Below, in pieces: positions 26,638 to 34,990 of a stretch of DNA of 64,000 nucleotides (position 1 is the first letter of the stretch; every line of letters begins with the position of its first letter). The translations under genes were made by a program, and so were the position numbers. Below the pieces are notes generated by a model, which did no database searches, was not told the DNA's origin, and saw only the letters and a program-made list of their open reading frames with translations. The DNA is from Rhodococcus sp. ARC_M5. GTDB taxonomy: Bacteria; Actinomycetota; Actinomycetes; Mycobacteriales; Mycobacteriaceae. The stretch spans positions 248,001 to 312,000 of the forward strand of contig NZ_JALGQE010000003.1 in the NCBI RefSeq assembly GCF_022810405.1. The letters are read 5' to 3'.

Positions 26638-26666
26638 AGTGTTGTATAAACCCAACGATCTGTCAA
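26638..26666 (-). promoter_or_regulatory. Promoter of the XRE-ABC operon
   Basis: On the minus strand TTGACA (26661-26666), 17 bp and AACACT (26638-26643) precede the ATG at 26629 by 8 nt. This is the best consensus -35 seen in the window. Confidence 0.65.
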
Positions 26667-26693
26667 CGGGTAATAACGGATTGCTTGATTCGG

Positions 26694-27149
26694 CTACGTT
26701 TCCTGCTGCTCCCGGGCGTCGGCGACGATGGTGCGCATGGTCGTCAGAAACTCGTCGATCGTCGCCCGCTGCTCGGGTGTGAAACGCGCCAGCTCGTCGA
26801 CTGCGCGGCCGATCACGGGGCCGAAGAACGTGGTGCCGAGTTCCGAAGCGTGTGCGGTCACGCGCAGCAGTACTCGCCGACGATCGGCTGGGTCGGGTTC
26901 ACGTGATACCAACTGGCGCTTCGCCATTCGATCGACGAGGGCGGTGACGGATGCCGATTCCAGGCCCAGCTGTGCGCCGAGCCAGCCGGGCGTGGCACGC
27001 GTTCCGGCTCGGTCCGCATCCAGCAGGCAGATCAGCGCCCGGATATCCGTCGGGTGGAGCGCATGTTTTTGCGCGAACTCCGCGCCCAGAAGATCGAGGT
27101 CGACCGTCAGTGCGCGTAGCTGATGGACGGCAGAGGCGGGCTCGGTCAT
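26694..27149 (-). CDS. MarR-family transcriptional regulator
   Basis: The 151-aa protein has a winged helix-turn-helix typical of MarR (LHPTDIRALICLLDADRAG, TPGWLGAQLGLESASVTALV, DRMAKRQLVSREPDPADRRR). MarR proteins bind DNA as dimers and let go when a small ligand binds. ATG 27149 with GAGGGA about 9 nt upstream is preferred to an in-frame ATG at 27191, which would place the start inside the operator palindrome. It is divergent from an alpha/beta hydrolase, the likely target. Confidence 0.88.
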   Translation of the reverse strand: MTEPASAVHQLRALTVDLDLLGAEFAQKHALHPTDIRALICLLDADRAGTRATPGWLGAQLGLESASVTALVDRMAKRQLVSREPDPADRRRVLLRVTAHASELGTTFFGPVIGRAVDELARFTPEQRATIDEFLTTMRTIVADAREQQET

Positions 27150-27185
27150 GTGCTGATCCCTCGGTTGAAGCTGGACGGAAAGTCT

Positions 27186-27223
27186 CTCCATTGTCTACTA
27201 TCTCGATCATCGAGAGAATGGAG
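27186..27223. promoter_or_regulatory. Putative MarR operator in divergent promoter region
   Basis: Two nested inverted repeats lie between the MarR and hydrolase genes: an inner TCTCGATCATCGAGA (27201-27215, 7-bp arms) and outer CTCCATT (27186-27192) with AATGGAG (27217-27223). Size and symmetry fit a MarR dimer site covering both start regions. Confidence 0.65.
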
Positions 27224-27230
27224 GGTTGCC

Positions 27231-28061
27231 GTGACTTTGGAGAAGTTCTATGCCGCCTACGATCGCGTGCTGCGGAAGTGGCCGGCAGATACCCAGGCCA
27301 TCGACGTGAACACGGTGCACGGCACCACGCGAATCAACGCCTGCGGACCCGTCGATGGCCCGGCTCTGGTGCTGCTGCCGGGGGCCGGTGCGACCTCCAC
27401 CGTGTGGTTCGCCAACGTCGGGGCACTCTCGCAGCGATATCGGGTGTACGCGGTCGACCTGATGGGCGACGTGGGACGCAGCGTTCCCGGTAACCAGTCC
27501 ATCGACTCCGTGGACGAGCTGTTGGACTGGGTGACGGCGGTGCTGAATGAGCTGAATCTGCCCACCGCGGCGTTCTGTGGACATTCGTACGGCGCGATGA
27601 TCGCTCTGGCTTACGCGCTGCGTCACGACAACCGCGTCGACGCACTGACCCTCCTCGATCCCAATGCCTGCTTCGGCTCCATGAGTCCGCGCTACCTGCT
27701 GCATGCGCTACCGATACTGCTGTTCCCCAACGAGAAACGGCAGCGCGCTTTCGTCCGGTGGGAAACCGATGGCGCGCAGTCGGATTCCGACTGGCTCGAC
27801 GTACTTGCTCTGGGAGCCACGCATGCCCCGACCACAAAAACCATTGTTCCCAAGCGGCCGAAGCCCGCTGCGTTCGAGGGCTTCGATGGGCGCACCACTG
27901 TGGTTCTGGCGGGTAAGGGCAAGGTGCACAACGCTGCTCGCATCGAAGCGGCTGTGCATGCCGTTCTGCCGAGTGCGAGGACGGTGATAGTCGAGAACGC
28001 TACGCACCACGGGCTCCCGATGCACCCCGCAGCAGAGGTGAACGAGATCCTGCTGAGCTGA
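27231..28061 (+). CDS. Alpha/beta hydrolase
   Basis: The 276-aa protein has the alpha/beta-hydrolase fold with LVLLPGAGATSTVWFANVGA (oxyanion loop), nucleophile Ser in AFCGHSYGAMIALAYAL, Asp near DALTLLDPN or in the later VVLAGKGKVH strand, and catalytic His in ENATHHGLPM. The KGKVHNAA stretch replaces the usual GxxD strand, so the acid residue is uncertain. GTG 27231 has GGAGGG at 27220-27225. It is likely controlled by the divergent MarR protein. The substrate is unknown. Confidence 0.85.
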   Translation: MTLEKFYAAYDRVLRKWPADTQAIDVNTVHGTTRINACGPVDGPALVLLPGAGATSTVWFANVGALSQRYRVYAVDLMGDVGRSVPGNQSIDSVDELLDWVTAVLNELNLPTAAFCGHSYGAMIALAYALRHDNRVDALTLLDPNACFGSMSPRYLLHALPILLFPNEKRQRAFVRWETDGAQSDSDWLDVLALGATHAPTTKTIVPKRPKPAAFEGFDGRTTVVLAGKGKVHNAARIEAAVHAVLPSARTVIVENATHHGLPMHPAAEVNEILLS

Positions 28062-28063
28062 CG

Positions 28064-28114
28064 TGAATCGGGTGCAGCTGACCGCGCTCACCGCGGTCAG
28101 CTGCACCCGATTCA
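28064..28114. terminator. Bidirectional terminator, perfect 23-bp stem
   Basis: Two 23-bp arms at 28064-28086 and 28092-28114 are perfect complements around a 5-nt loop (CTCAC). They sit exactly between the convergent hydrolase and ABC-F genes. No T-run is present on either side. Confidence 0.8.
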
Positions 28115-28121
28115 GCGATAA

Positions 28122-29753
28122 CTACTTCTCGCTCAGCTGCCCGTCGGCCATCGTCCAGTGACGAGTGCTGCGAACGGTGTCGAGCATTCTGCGGTCGTGG
28201 GTCACCAGCAGCAGCGTGCCCTCGAAGTTCTCCATCGCACGTTCGAGTTGTTCGATGGCAGGCAGGTCGAGGTGGTTGGTGGGCTCGTCGAGCACCAGCA
28301 GATTCACGCCCCGGGCCTGCAGCAACGCGAGTGCCGCACGGGTTCGCTCACCGGGCGAGAGCGACGACGCCGGCCGGAGTGCGTCGTCGCCGCGCAGTCC
28401 GAACTTGGCCAGCAGCGTGCGTACCTCGGCATCGGGCCACTCGGGAACCGCGGCGCTCAAGGCGTCGGACACCGTGCCGTCGCCTACGAAATATGCTCGT
28501 GCTTGGTCGATCTCACCGATCGCCACACCCGAACCCAGCGAGGCTGTCCCCTCGTCCGGCTCCAACCGGCCCAGTAGTACCGACAGCAACGTCGTCTTGC
28601 CGGAACCGTTGGGCCCGGTGATGAGGATGCGATCGCCCCAGTCGATCTGCGTCGTCACCGGACCGAACGTGAACCCGGATCGCCGCACCAGAGCACCGCC
28701 CAACACCGACACGACAGTTCCGCTACGGGGAGCCGCGGCGATCTCCATTCGCAGCTCCCATTCCTTGCGAGGCTCCTCGACCACCTCGAGTCGCTCGATG
28801 CGCCGCTGGGTCTGACGGGCTTTCGCGGCTTGTTTCTCGGTCGACTCGGCGCGGGTCTTGCGGGCGATCTTGTCGTTGTCGGTGGCCTTCCGGCGTGCAT
28901 TGCGCACCCCCGACTCCATCCAGTTGCGCTGCATCTGCGCCCGAGACTCCAACGCGGACTTGGTGTCTGCGAACTCGTCGTACTTCTCCCTCGCATGCTG
29001 GCGCGCAATCTCCCGTTCCGCGAGATAGGACTGGTAGCTGCCGTCGTACACATCGATGCGACGCTGCGCTCGATCGAGCTCGACGACACCCGTCACCGTC
29101 CGTGCCAGGAATTCGCGATCGTGACTGACGACAACGATCGCCGCCCGCGTCGCGACCACGAACTGCTCGAGCTGCTCGAGGCCCGCCAAATCGAGATCGT
29201 TGGTGGGCTCGTCGAGCAGCAGAATGTCGTAACGCGCGAGGAGAATCGCGGCGAGCCCGGCTCGGGCCGCCTGCCCACCGGACAAGGCAGTCATGAGCGC
29301 AGATCCATCGACATCCAGACCGAGATCCGCCAGCACCTTCGCCGTGCGCTCCGCCAGATCAGCGCCGCCGAGCGCAAGCCATCGTTCCAGCGCCGGGGTG
29401 TAGAGGTCCTCATCGCTGCTGCCCAGGGCCTCGGCGGCTGCGTTCATGGAGGCTTCGGCATCGGTGACCCCGGTGCGCCGACCGAGGAAGTCCAGCACCG
29501 TTTCCCCGGCGATGCGCTCGGGCTCCTGCGCCAGATAGCCGACGGTCGCGTCGGGCGGGCTGGTGTATATCTCACCCTCGTGATCGGCCGTCCCGACCCC
29601 CGCGAGCAGCGTCAACAGCGTCGATTTACCTGCGCCGTTCGCCCCGACGAGCCCGATCACATCACCCTCGGCCACCGTCAGATCCAGTCCGGAGAACAGG
29701 GTTCGATCGCCGTGAAATGCGGCGAGATCGTCGATACGAAGCGTTGCGGTCAC
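28122..29753 (-). CDS. ABC-F family ATPase
   Basis: The 543-aa protein has two ABC ATPase domains and no membrane segments, the ABC-F layout of ribosome-acting factors. Domain 1 has Walker A GANGAGKSTLLTLLAG and LSGGQAARAGLAAILL with LLLDEPTNDLD; domain 2 has GPNGSGKTTLLSVLLG, LSPGERTRAALALLQ and LVLDEPTNHLD. The basic linker between them (KATDNDKIARKTRAESTEKQ) fits the P-site tRNA interaction motif region. Whether it gives antibiotic resistance or acts in translation upkeep cannot be told. It starts with GTG 29753. Confidence 0.92.
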   Translation of the reverse strand: MTATLRIDDLAAFHGDRTLFSGLDLTVAEGDVIGLVGANGAGKSTLLTLLAGVGTADHEGEIYTSPPDATVGYLAQEPERIAGETVLDFLGRRTGVTDAEASMNAAAEALGSSDEDLYTPALERWLALGGADLAERTAKVLADLGLDVDGSALMTALSGGQAARAGLAAILLARYDILLLDEPTNDLDLAGLEQLEQFVVATRAAIVVVSHDREFLARTVTGVVELDRAQRRIDVYDGSYQSYLAEREIARQHAREKYDEFADTKSALESRAQMQRNWMESGVRNARRKATDNDKIARKTRAESTEKQAAKARQTQRRIERLEVVEEPRKEWELRMEIAAAPRSGTVVSVLGGALVRRSGFTFGPVTTQIDWGDRILITGPNGSGKTTLLSVLLGRLEPDEGTASLGSGVAIGEIDQARAYFVGDGTVSDALSAAVPEWPDAEVRTLLAKFGLRGDDALRPASSLSPGERTRAALALLQARGVNLLVLDEPTNHLDLPAIEQLERAMENFEGTLLLVTHDRRMLDTVRSTRHWTMADGQLSEK

Positions 29754-29778
29754 ACCGAAACACTAGGCCGTGCATTCT

Positions 29779-29837
29779 GGTCGTTCCGCAGGCTCCACTC
29801 CTGCATCCCCCGGGTCGTTCCGCAGGCTCCACTCCTG
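29779..29837 (+). repeat. Dispersed 25-bp hairpin repeat, copies 2 and 3
   Basis: Two copies at 29779-29803 and 29813-29837 are identical to the serC-adjacent copy. They lie between the divergent ABC-F and aldo-keto reductase genes, with the second copy ending 39 bp before the reductase ATG. Confidence 0.85.
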
Positions 29838-29876
29838 CCCGGGAACAACACCACCCCACCCACCGTTGCCATTCGT

Positions 29877-30725
29877 ATGACGTATTCAGCCGAGACCAGT
29901 ACTGTCCCGACCATCGTGCTCAACGACGGCACGTCCATTCCCCAGCTGGGGTTCGGTGTGTGGCAGGTGCCCGACGACGGTGCACAGGCCGCAGTGACCG
30001 AGGCATTGAAGGTCGGCTACCGCAGCATCGACACCGCCAAGGTGTACGAGAACGAGGCCGGCACCGGCAAGGCGATCGCGGAATCCGGCATCGCCCGTGA
30101 CGAGCTGTTCGTCACCACCAAGCTCTGGAACGACGATCAGGGCTACGACTCCACCCTGAAGGCGTTCGACGCCAGCATGGAACGACTCGGACTCGAGTAC
30201 CTCGACCTGTACCTCATTCACTGGCAGCAGCTCGATCGCGACAAGTACATCGATACCTTCAAGGCATTCCAGAAGCTCAAGGCCGACGGCCGCATCGGTT
30301 CGATCGGCGTCTCCAACTTCACCATTCCCACCCTCGAGAAGCTGATGGACGCCGTCGGTGAGGTGCCCTCGGTCAACCAGATCGAGCTGCATCCGCGCTT
30401 CATCCAGGAAGAGCTGCGCGCGTTCCACACCTCGAAGGGCATCGCCACCGAGGCCTGGAGCCCGCTCGGATCGGGCACCATTCTCGACGAGCCGGTGTTC
30501 GCGAAGATCGGCGACGCACACGGCGTCACCCCGGCTCAGGTCATCCTGCGTTGGCACATCCAGCTCGGCAACGTGGTGATCCCCAAGTCGGTGACCCCGA
30601 AGCGCATCGCCGCCAACTTCGACGTGTTCGGCTTCGAGCTGAGCAACGACGAGATTCAGCAGATCAACGCACTGGATTCCGCAGATGGCCGCACCGGCCC
30701 GGATCCGGACCAGTTCAGCAGCTGA
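29877..30725 (+). CDS. Aldo/keto reductase
   Basis: The 282-aa NADPH-dependent reductase has the AKR catalytic tetrad: Asp and Tyr in GYRSIDTAKVYENEAGTG, Lys in FVTTKLWNDDQG and His in LDLYLIHWQQL. Cofactor-loop motifs are IGVSNF and VIPKSVTPKRIAANFDVFGF. It resembles 2,5-diketo-D-gluconate reductase-type AKR5 members; the physiological carbonyl substrate is unknown. The ATG start (MTYSAETSTVPTIVLNDG) has no strong ribosome-binding site. A 19-bp hairpin follows its stop. Confidence 0.92.
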   Translation: MTYSAETSTVPTIVLNDGTSIPQLGFGVWQVPDDGAQAAVTEALKVGYRSIDTAKVYENEAGTGKAIAESGIARDELFVTTKLWNDDQGYDSTLKAFDASMERLGLEYLDLYLIHWQQLDRDKYIDTFKAFQKLKADGRIGSIGVSNFTIPTLEKLMDAVGEVPSVNQIELHPRFIQEELRAFHTSKGIATEAWSPLGSGTILDEPVFAKIGDAHGVTPAQVILRWHIQLGNVVIPKSVTPKRIAANFDVFGFELSNDEIQQINALDSADGRTGPDPDQFSS

Positions 30726-30767
30726 TGTGAGCGGAACTTCGTAGCCCACTACGAAGTTCCGCTCACA
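30726..30767 (+). terminator. Terminator hairpin after aldo/keto reductase
   Basis: Perfect 19-bp arms (30726-30744 and 30749-30767) surround the loop CCCA, starting directly after the stop codon. The arm start TGTGAGCGGAAC resembles the hairpin at 39228-39271. Confidence 0.78.
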
Positions 30768-30776
30768 TGGGGGGCC

Positions 30777-30782
30777 TAGTCT
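30777..30782 (+). promoter_or_regulatory. Putative -10 (TAGTCT) for leaderless hemD-like gene
   Basis: TAGTCT, 6 nt, then ATG 30789. Confidence 0.5.
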
Positions 30783-30788
30783 GTACCC

Positions 30789-31610
30789 ATGTCCGATTCG
30801 CTCGACGGCAAGACCGTTGCCCTCACCGCCGAGCGGCGTGCAGACGAATTGGCCACCATGCTCGAACGCCGCGGCGCGAACATCGTTCACGCCGCGGCGA
30901 TTCACGTTCTGCCCCTGATCGACGATTCCGAGCTGAAGTCCGCCACCGAGGGCATCGTCGAACACCCGCCGCAGATCGTCGTGATCAGTACCGGTGTCGG
31001 TTTCCGGGGCTGGCTCGACGCGGCCGCCGACTGGGGGATGCGCGAAGACCTCCTGACAGCGCTGGGGCACACGCGAATCATCGCCCGAGGTCCCAAGGCG
31101 CGCGGGGCAATTCGTGGTGCCGGGCTCAGGGACGAATGGTCACCCGCTACCGAGGCCTCGCAGGAAGTCTCCGATCATCTCGAGGCCGAGGGTGTTGCCG
31201 GCGTGGACATCGCGGTGCAGCTGCACGGGGTGATCACCGAGTGGGAGCCGACGATTCACCTGAGCGATGCGTTGAACGAACTCGGCGCGCATGTCCGACC
31301 GATCCCGGTGTACCGCTGGATCCGACCAGTTGATCAGGCTCCACTCATCGACTTGTTGGCGCAGATCATCGAGCATCGCGTCGACGCGGTGACGTTCACG
31401 AGCGCCCCCGCGGTCGCGTCCCTGCTCTCCACGGCCAAAGACAACGGCCTGCTCGACGCCTTCCTGGACGCACTTCGAGGCCCTGTCGCCGCGATCTGCG
31501 TCGGGCCGGTGACGTCGGCACCGTTGGATGCGTTGGGTGTTCCGACCTCCATGCCGAGCCGGGCGAGGCTCGGCGCGCTGGCCAAGTTCGTGGCCGAGCA
31601 GCTCGGTTAA
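30789..31610 (+). CDS. Uroporphyrinogen-III synthase-like protein
   Basis: The 273-aa protein has the two-domain HemD fold pattern (LDGKTVALTAERRADELATM, VVISTGVGFRGWLDAAADWG, VTFTSAPAVASLLSTAKDNG and AAICVGPVTSAPLDALG). HemD closes the tetrapyrrole ring, but no other heme genes are nearby. In mycobacteria a related protein (Rv0260c) carries an added DNA-binding domain and works with nitrite assimilation; here that domain is absent. It may be the enzyme or a regulator derived from it. Its stop codon overlaps that of the convergent monooxygenase gene. Confidence 0.8.
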   Translation: MSDSLDGKTVALTAERRADELATMLERRGANIVHAAAIHVLPLIDDSELKSATEGIVEHPPQIVVISTGVGFRGWLDAAADWGMREDLLTALGHTRIIARGPKARGAIRGAGLRDEWSPATEASQEVSDHLEAEGVAGVDIAVQLHGVITEWEPTIHLSDALNELGAHVRPIPVYRWIRPVDQAPLIDLLAQIIEHRVDAVTFTSAPAVASLLSTAKDNGLLDAFLDALRGPVAAICVGPVTSAPLDALGVPTSMPSRARLGALAKFVAEQLG

Positions 31611-32674
31611 CCCAGAGTCTCGAGCAGCTCCGTCACCGCCGCGCGACCGGCCCGGTTCGCGCCGATCGTGCTGGCGGACGGTCCGTAGCCGAGCAGATGG
31701 ACGCGATGGTTCGCAGCCACGCGGGTGGTGAGCCTGCCGTCCATCACGATTCCGCCGCCGTGTCCGCGCAGGCGCAGCGGAGCGAGGTGGTCGAGGGCGC
31801 TGCGAAAACCGGTGGCCCACAGGATCACATCGGCGTGCTGACTCGACCCGTCCTCCCACACCACCGAATCCTCGGTGATGGACGAGAACATCGGCTTTCG
31901 GTCGAGCGCGCCGCGCTTCTGGGCGGCAGCCAACGACGGCGTCAGCAGCAGTCCGGTGACCGAGACGACCGACCCGGGAGGCAGGCCGGCCCGCACGCGT
32001 TCTTCGACCATCGCGACGGCCTCACGACCGGCATCGTGATCGAACTCGCTGTCCCGGAACACCGGTGGTCGACGCGTCACCCAGGTCGTCGTCGTGACCT
32101 GCGAGATCTCGTCGAGCAGTTGGACGGCCGAGATGCCGCCGCCCACCACGACGACGTGCTGGCCGGCGAACTCGTCGGCCGTCCGATAATCCTTGGTGTG
32201 CAGTTGCTTGCCACCGAACGTCTCGGCACCGTCGTAGTGCGGAACGAACGGCTTCTCCCACGTCCCGGTCGCATTGATCAGCCCCTCGGCCATGACGACT
32301 GTCTCGCCCGCTTCGACCCGGAATCGGGGCTCGCGGTCGCACACGACGGTCACCGTGACGGGGCGTCGAACATGCAGTTCGAAGCGTTGCTCGTACTCGC
32401 GGTAGTAGCGGGGAACGGCGTCGGCGGCCGCGATGGTCTCGGCAGGCTCGTCGCCGAGGGTCTCGGCGAACGCCATGCCGGGCAGGTCGTGCACGCCGTT
32501 GACGGTGCTCAGGGTCAGCGACGGCCAGCGGAACTGCCACGCGCCACCCGGGCCGGGGGAGCGATCCAACATCACGAACCCCTCGCCTGCGGTCAGGCCG
32601 GCGCGATGCAGGTGATAGCCGGCCGAGAGTCCTGCTTGGCCGGCACCGATGACGGCGACCCGAGTGTCGATCAT
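31607..32674 (-). CDS. FAD/NAD(P)-binding monooxygenase-like protein
   Basis: The 355-aa flavoprotein has an N-terminal FAD-binding Rossmann motif (VAVIGAGQAGLSAGYHL), a second NAD(P)-binding motif (VVVVGGGISAVQLLDEI) and VILWATGFRSALDHLAPL near the C-terminus. It resembles flavin-containing monooxygenases and CzcO-like oxidoreductases. GGAWQFRWPSLTLSTV fits the FMO-type substrate loop. The in-frame region upstream of 32674 is not needed; ATG 32674 gives MIDTRVAVIGAG and has TCTACT 7 nt before it. The substrate is unknown. Confidence 0.88.
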   Translation of the reverse strand: MIDTRVAVIGAGQAGLSAGYHLHRAGLTAGEGFVMLDRSPGPGGAWQFRWPSLTLSTVNGVHDLPGMAFAETLGDEPAETIAAADAVPRYYREYEQRFELHVRRPVTVTVVCDREPRFRVEAGETVVMAEGLINATGTWEKPFVPHYDGAETFGGKQLHTKDYRTADEFAGQHVVVVGGGISAVQLLDEISQVTTTTWVTRRPPVFRDSEFDHDAGREAVAMVEERVRAGLPPGSVVSVTGLLLTPSLAAAQKRGALDRKPMFSSITEDSVVWEDGSSQHADVILWATGFRSALDHLAPLRLRGHGGGIVMDGRLTTRVAANHRVHLLGYGPSASTIGANRAGRAAVTELLETLG

Positions 32675-32681
32675 GGAGACC

Positions 32682-32687
32682 AGTAGA
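32682..32687 (-). promoter_or_regulatory. Putative -10 (TCTACT) for monooxygenase gene
   Basis: Minus-strand TCTACT, 7 nt, then ATG 32674. Confidence 0.4.
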
Positions 32688-32722
32688 TCAGGCCCCACAC
32701 TGTCGATTCCTGTACTGGTGGG

Positions 32723-32728
32723 TAACCT
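32723..32728 (+). promoter_or_regulatory. Putative -10 (TAACCT) for leaderless echA6
   Basis: TAACCT, 8 nt, then GTG 32737. It lies between divergent genes. Confidence 0.45.
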
Positions 32729-32736
32729 CTGCACTC

Positions 32737-33468
32737 GTGATTGGACACACACGTGACGGCGATGTCGTCACCCTCGAACTGCAGCGCCCGGATCGACGGA
32801 ACGCATTGAACTCCGAGTTGTGCCTCGCGGTGCAGCGCGGAGTCGAACAAGCCGAGCGTGACGGCGCGCGGGTCGTGGTCATCACCGGCCAGGGGACCAG
32901 CTTCTGCGCGGGAGCCGATCTGACCGGTGATGCGTTTCCCGAGCATTTCGGGCAGATCCTCGAGGAGATGCTGACGGCGATCGAACGTGTCTCGATCCCG
33001 GTGGTCGCGGCGATCAACGGCCCGGCGGTGGGTGCCGGGACACAGTTGGCGATTGCCTGCGATCTGAGGGTTGTTGCGCCGGGTGGATTCTTCGAGATTC
33101 CGTCGACGCGGCTCGGTATCGCGGTGAGCAACTGGACCATCCGGCGGTTGGCCGCGCTCGCCGGGGGCGGCGTTGCACGCACGATTCTGATCGGCGGGGA
33201 ACGGGTGCACGCCGATCAGGCGTACACGTGCGGGCTGGCCAACAAGCTCGGCGACGTCGATGCGGCGATGGAGTGGGCACTGTCGATCACCGCACTCGCG
33301 CCCTTGGCGCTGAAGCATCTCAAGCTCGTTTTCAACGATGATGGAGCACATGATGTTCCGACGTCGGAACAGGCCGCTGCGTTCGAGGCCACGTGGAGCA
33401 GCGAGGACATGAAGGAAGCGCGCCGAGCACGTACCGAGAAGCGCACGCCGAAGTTCGCAGGAAGGTGA
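32737..33468 (+). CDS. echA6: Enoyl-CoA hydratase family protein EchA6
   Basis: The 243-aa crotonase-fold protein has QRPDRRNALNSELCLAVQRG, VITGQGTSFCAGADLTGDAF (first oxyanion strand) and AAINGPAVGAGTQLAIACDL (second). The two catalytic Glu positions of true hydratases are not clearly retained: SNWTIRRLAALAGGGVAR stands where one would be expected. In M. tuberculosis EchA6 (Rv0905) also lacks hydratase activity and binds acyl-CoA for mycolic acid synthesis. Placement after accD3 homologs supports the call. The stop overlaps the amt start (GTGA). Confidence 0.85.
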   Translation: MIGHTRDGDVVTLELQRPDRRNALNSELCLAVQRGVEQAERDGARVVVITGQGTSFCAGADLTGDAFPEHFGQILEEMLTAIERVSIPVVAAINGPAVGAGTQLAIACDLRVVAPGGFFEIPSTRLGIAVSNWTIRRLAALAGGGVARTILIGGERVHADQAYTCGLANKLGDVDAAMEWALSITALAPLALKHLKLVFNDDGAHDVPTSEQAAAFEATWSSEDMKEARRARTEKRTPKFAGR

Positions 33469-34799
33469 TCAACGGCGCGCCCGATGCGGGCGATACTGCA
33501 TGGTTGCTGGCCAGTACCGCGCTGGTGTTGCTGATGACGCCCGGTCTGGCCTTCTTCTACGGCGGGATGGTGCGCTCGAAGAGCGTGCTGAACATGATGA
33601 TGATGAGTTTGTCGGCGATCGCGGTGGTGTGGCTGCTGTGGTTGGCGTTCGGATTCTCGATGGTGTTCGGCGACAACGTGTTCGGCGGATGGATCGGGAA
33701 TCCACTGCAGTACGCAGGTTTCGAGGGTCTGCTGGGTGGGGTGTACACCTCCGCCGGGGGAGCGGTGTCGATTCCGTTGGTGGGCACCGTTCCCGCACTG
33801 GTCTTCGCGGCCTTCCAGGCGGGCTTCGCGATGGTGACCGTGGCGTTGATCTCGGGAGCGGTCGCAGATCGGATGCGTTTCGTTCCCTGGGTCGTGTTCG
33901 CGGCCTTGTGGTCCACCCTGGTGTATTTCCCGGTGGCGCACTGGGTGTTCTCGCTCGACGGCCTCACGAGTGAGTTCGGTGGATGGATCGCCAACCGGCT
34001 GGGCGCGATCGATTTCGCAGGCGGCACTGCGGTGGAGATCAACGCCGGAGTTGCCGGTCTCGTGCTTGCCCTGGTGGTCGGCAAACGTCGAGGTTGGCCG
34101 CGAGATCCCATGCGCCCGCACAACCTTCCGGCCGTGATGCTCGGAGCCGGTTTGCTGTGGTTCGGGTGGTTCGGCTTCAATGCTGGATCGTCCCTCGCCG
34201 CGGACGGGGTTGCCGCAGTGGCCCTGGTGAACACGATGGGTGCCGGAGCGGTATCCATGGCCGCGTGGCTCGTCGTCGAGAAGCTGCGGGACGGCCGCGC
34301 GACGTCGTTCGGTGCTGCATCGGGAGTCGTCGCCGGACTGGTGGCCATCACGCCCTCGTGTGCGGCGGTCACCCCGATAGGTGCCGCAGCGATCGGGGTC
34401 GCGTCGGGCGCGCTGTGTGCGCTGGCCATCGGGCTCAAATATCGCTTCGGATACGACGATTCGCTCGACGTCGTGGGCGTGCATCTGGTGGGCGGCATCG
34501 TCGGCACGCTGATGATCGGACTCGTGGCCAGCGCGCAGATGCCGGCGGGAGTGGACGGTCTGTTCTACGGCGGCGGGCTGCATCAGCTGTGGGTCCAGGC
34601 GATCGCGGTGGCCGCGGTGTTCGCCTACTGCGCAATCGTCACCACCGGAATCGCGTTCGCCATCAAGGCCGTCATGGGCGTGCGCGCCGACGCGCAACAC
34701 GAAGCCGACGGCTTGGACGAGCACGAGCATGCCGAGTCCGCATACGACTTCGGAGTGGGCCACGGAGGCAGCAACAAGCCGGGTCTTTTCGGTAAGTAG
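33465..34799 (+). CDS. amt: Ammonium transporter Amt
   Basis: The 444-aa protein has 11 hydrophobic segments and the Amt signatures LLMTPGLAFFYGGMVRSKSV, AVEINAGVAGLVLALVVGKR, LWFGWFGFNAGSSLAADGV and GVHLVGGIVGTLMIGLVAS, with the two pore His residues (in VEINAG/PHNLP and GVHLVGG regions as usual). It conducts ammonium. The C-terminal tail is His/Glu-rich (EADGLDEHEHAESAYDFG). No PII gene (glnK) follows, unlike the common amt-glnK operon. GTG 33465 overlaps the echA6 stop; AGGA precedes it. Confidence 0.93.
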   Translation: MINGAPDAGDTAWLLASTALVLLMTPGLAFFYGGMVRSKSVLNMMMMSLSAIAVVWLLWLAFGFSMVFGDNVFGGWIGNPLQYAGFEGLLGGVYTSAGGAVSIPLVGTVPALVFAAFQAGFAMVTVALISGAVADRMRFVPWVVFAALWSTLVYFPVAHWVFSLDGLTSEFGGWIANRLGAIDFAGGTAVEINAGVAGLVLALVVGKRRGWPRDPMRPHNLPAVMLGAGLLWFGWFGFNAGSSLAADGVAAVALVNTMGAGAVSMAAWLVVEKLRDGRATSFGAASGVVAGLVAITPSCAAVTPIGAAAIGVASGALCALAIGLKYRFGYDDSLDVVGVHLVGGIVGTLMIGLVASAQMPAGVDGLFYGGGLHQLWVQAIAVAAVFAYCAIVTTGIAFAIKAVMGVRADAQHEADGLDEHEHAESAYDFGVGHGGSNKPGLFGK

Positions 34800-34990
34800 A
34801 GACAACCCGCGCGAGTCGTTTACGAACCGATTGGACTTCGAAAGTCGTTCTGTCCCTTATGACTCGATGCGCCGGATCGTTGTTCGGTTCGACCCCGTTC
34901 GTTCATCCTCGGTTCGCCTGACCCGCGTGTTCCACCCATAGTTTTTCGCTGCTCGCATCGAGTGATGGACACGACGAAAGACTGAGGAAC

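Noticed and set aside
32737-34799. Functional link between echA6 and amt because of their 4-bp overlap
   Set aside because: The roles are unrelated, and short overlaps are common across this window, so the overlap alone is not evidence of shared function.
33216-34805. 529-aa minus-strand frame opposite amt
   Set aside because: Composition is typical of antisense of a membrane protein; amt has clear motifs.
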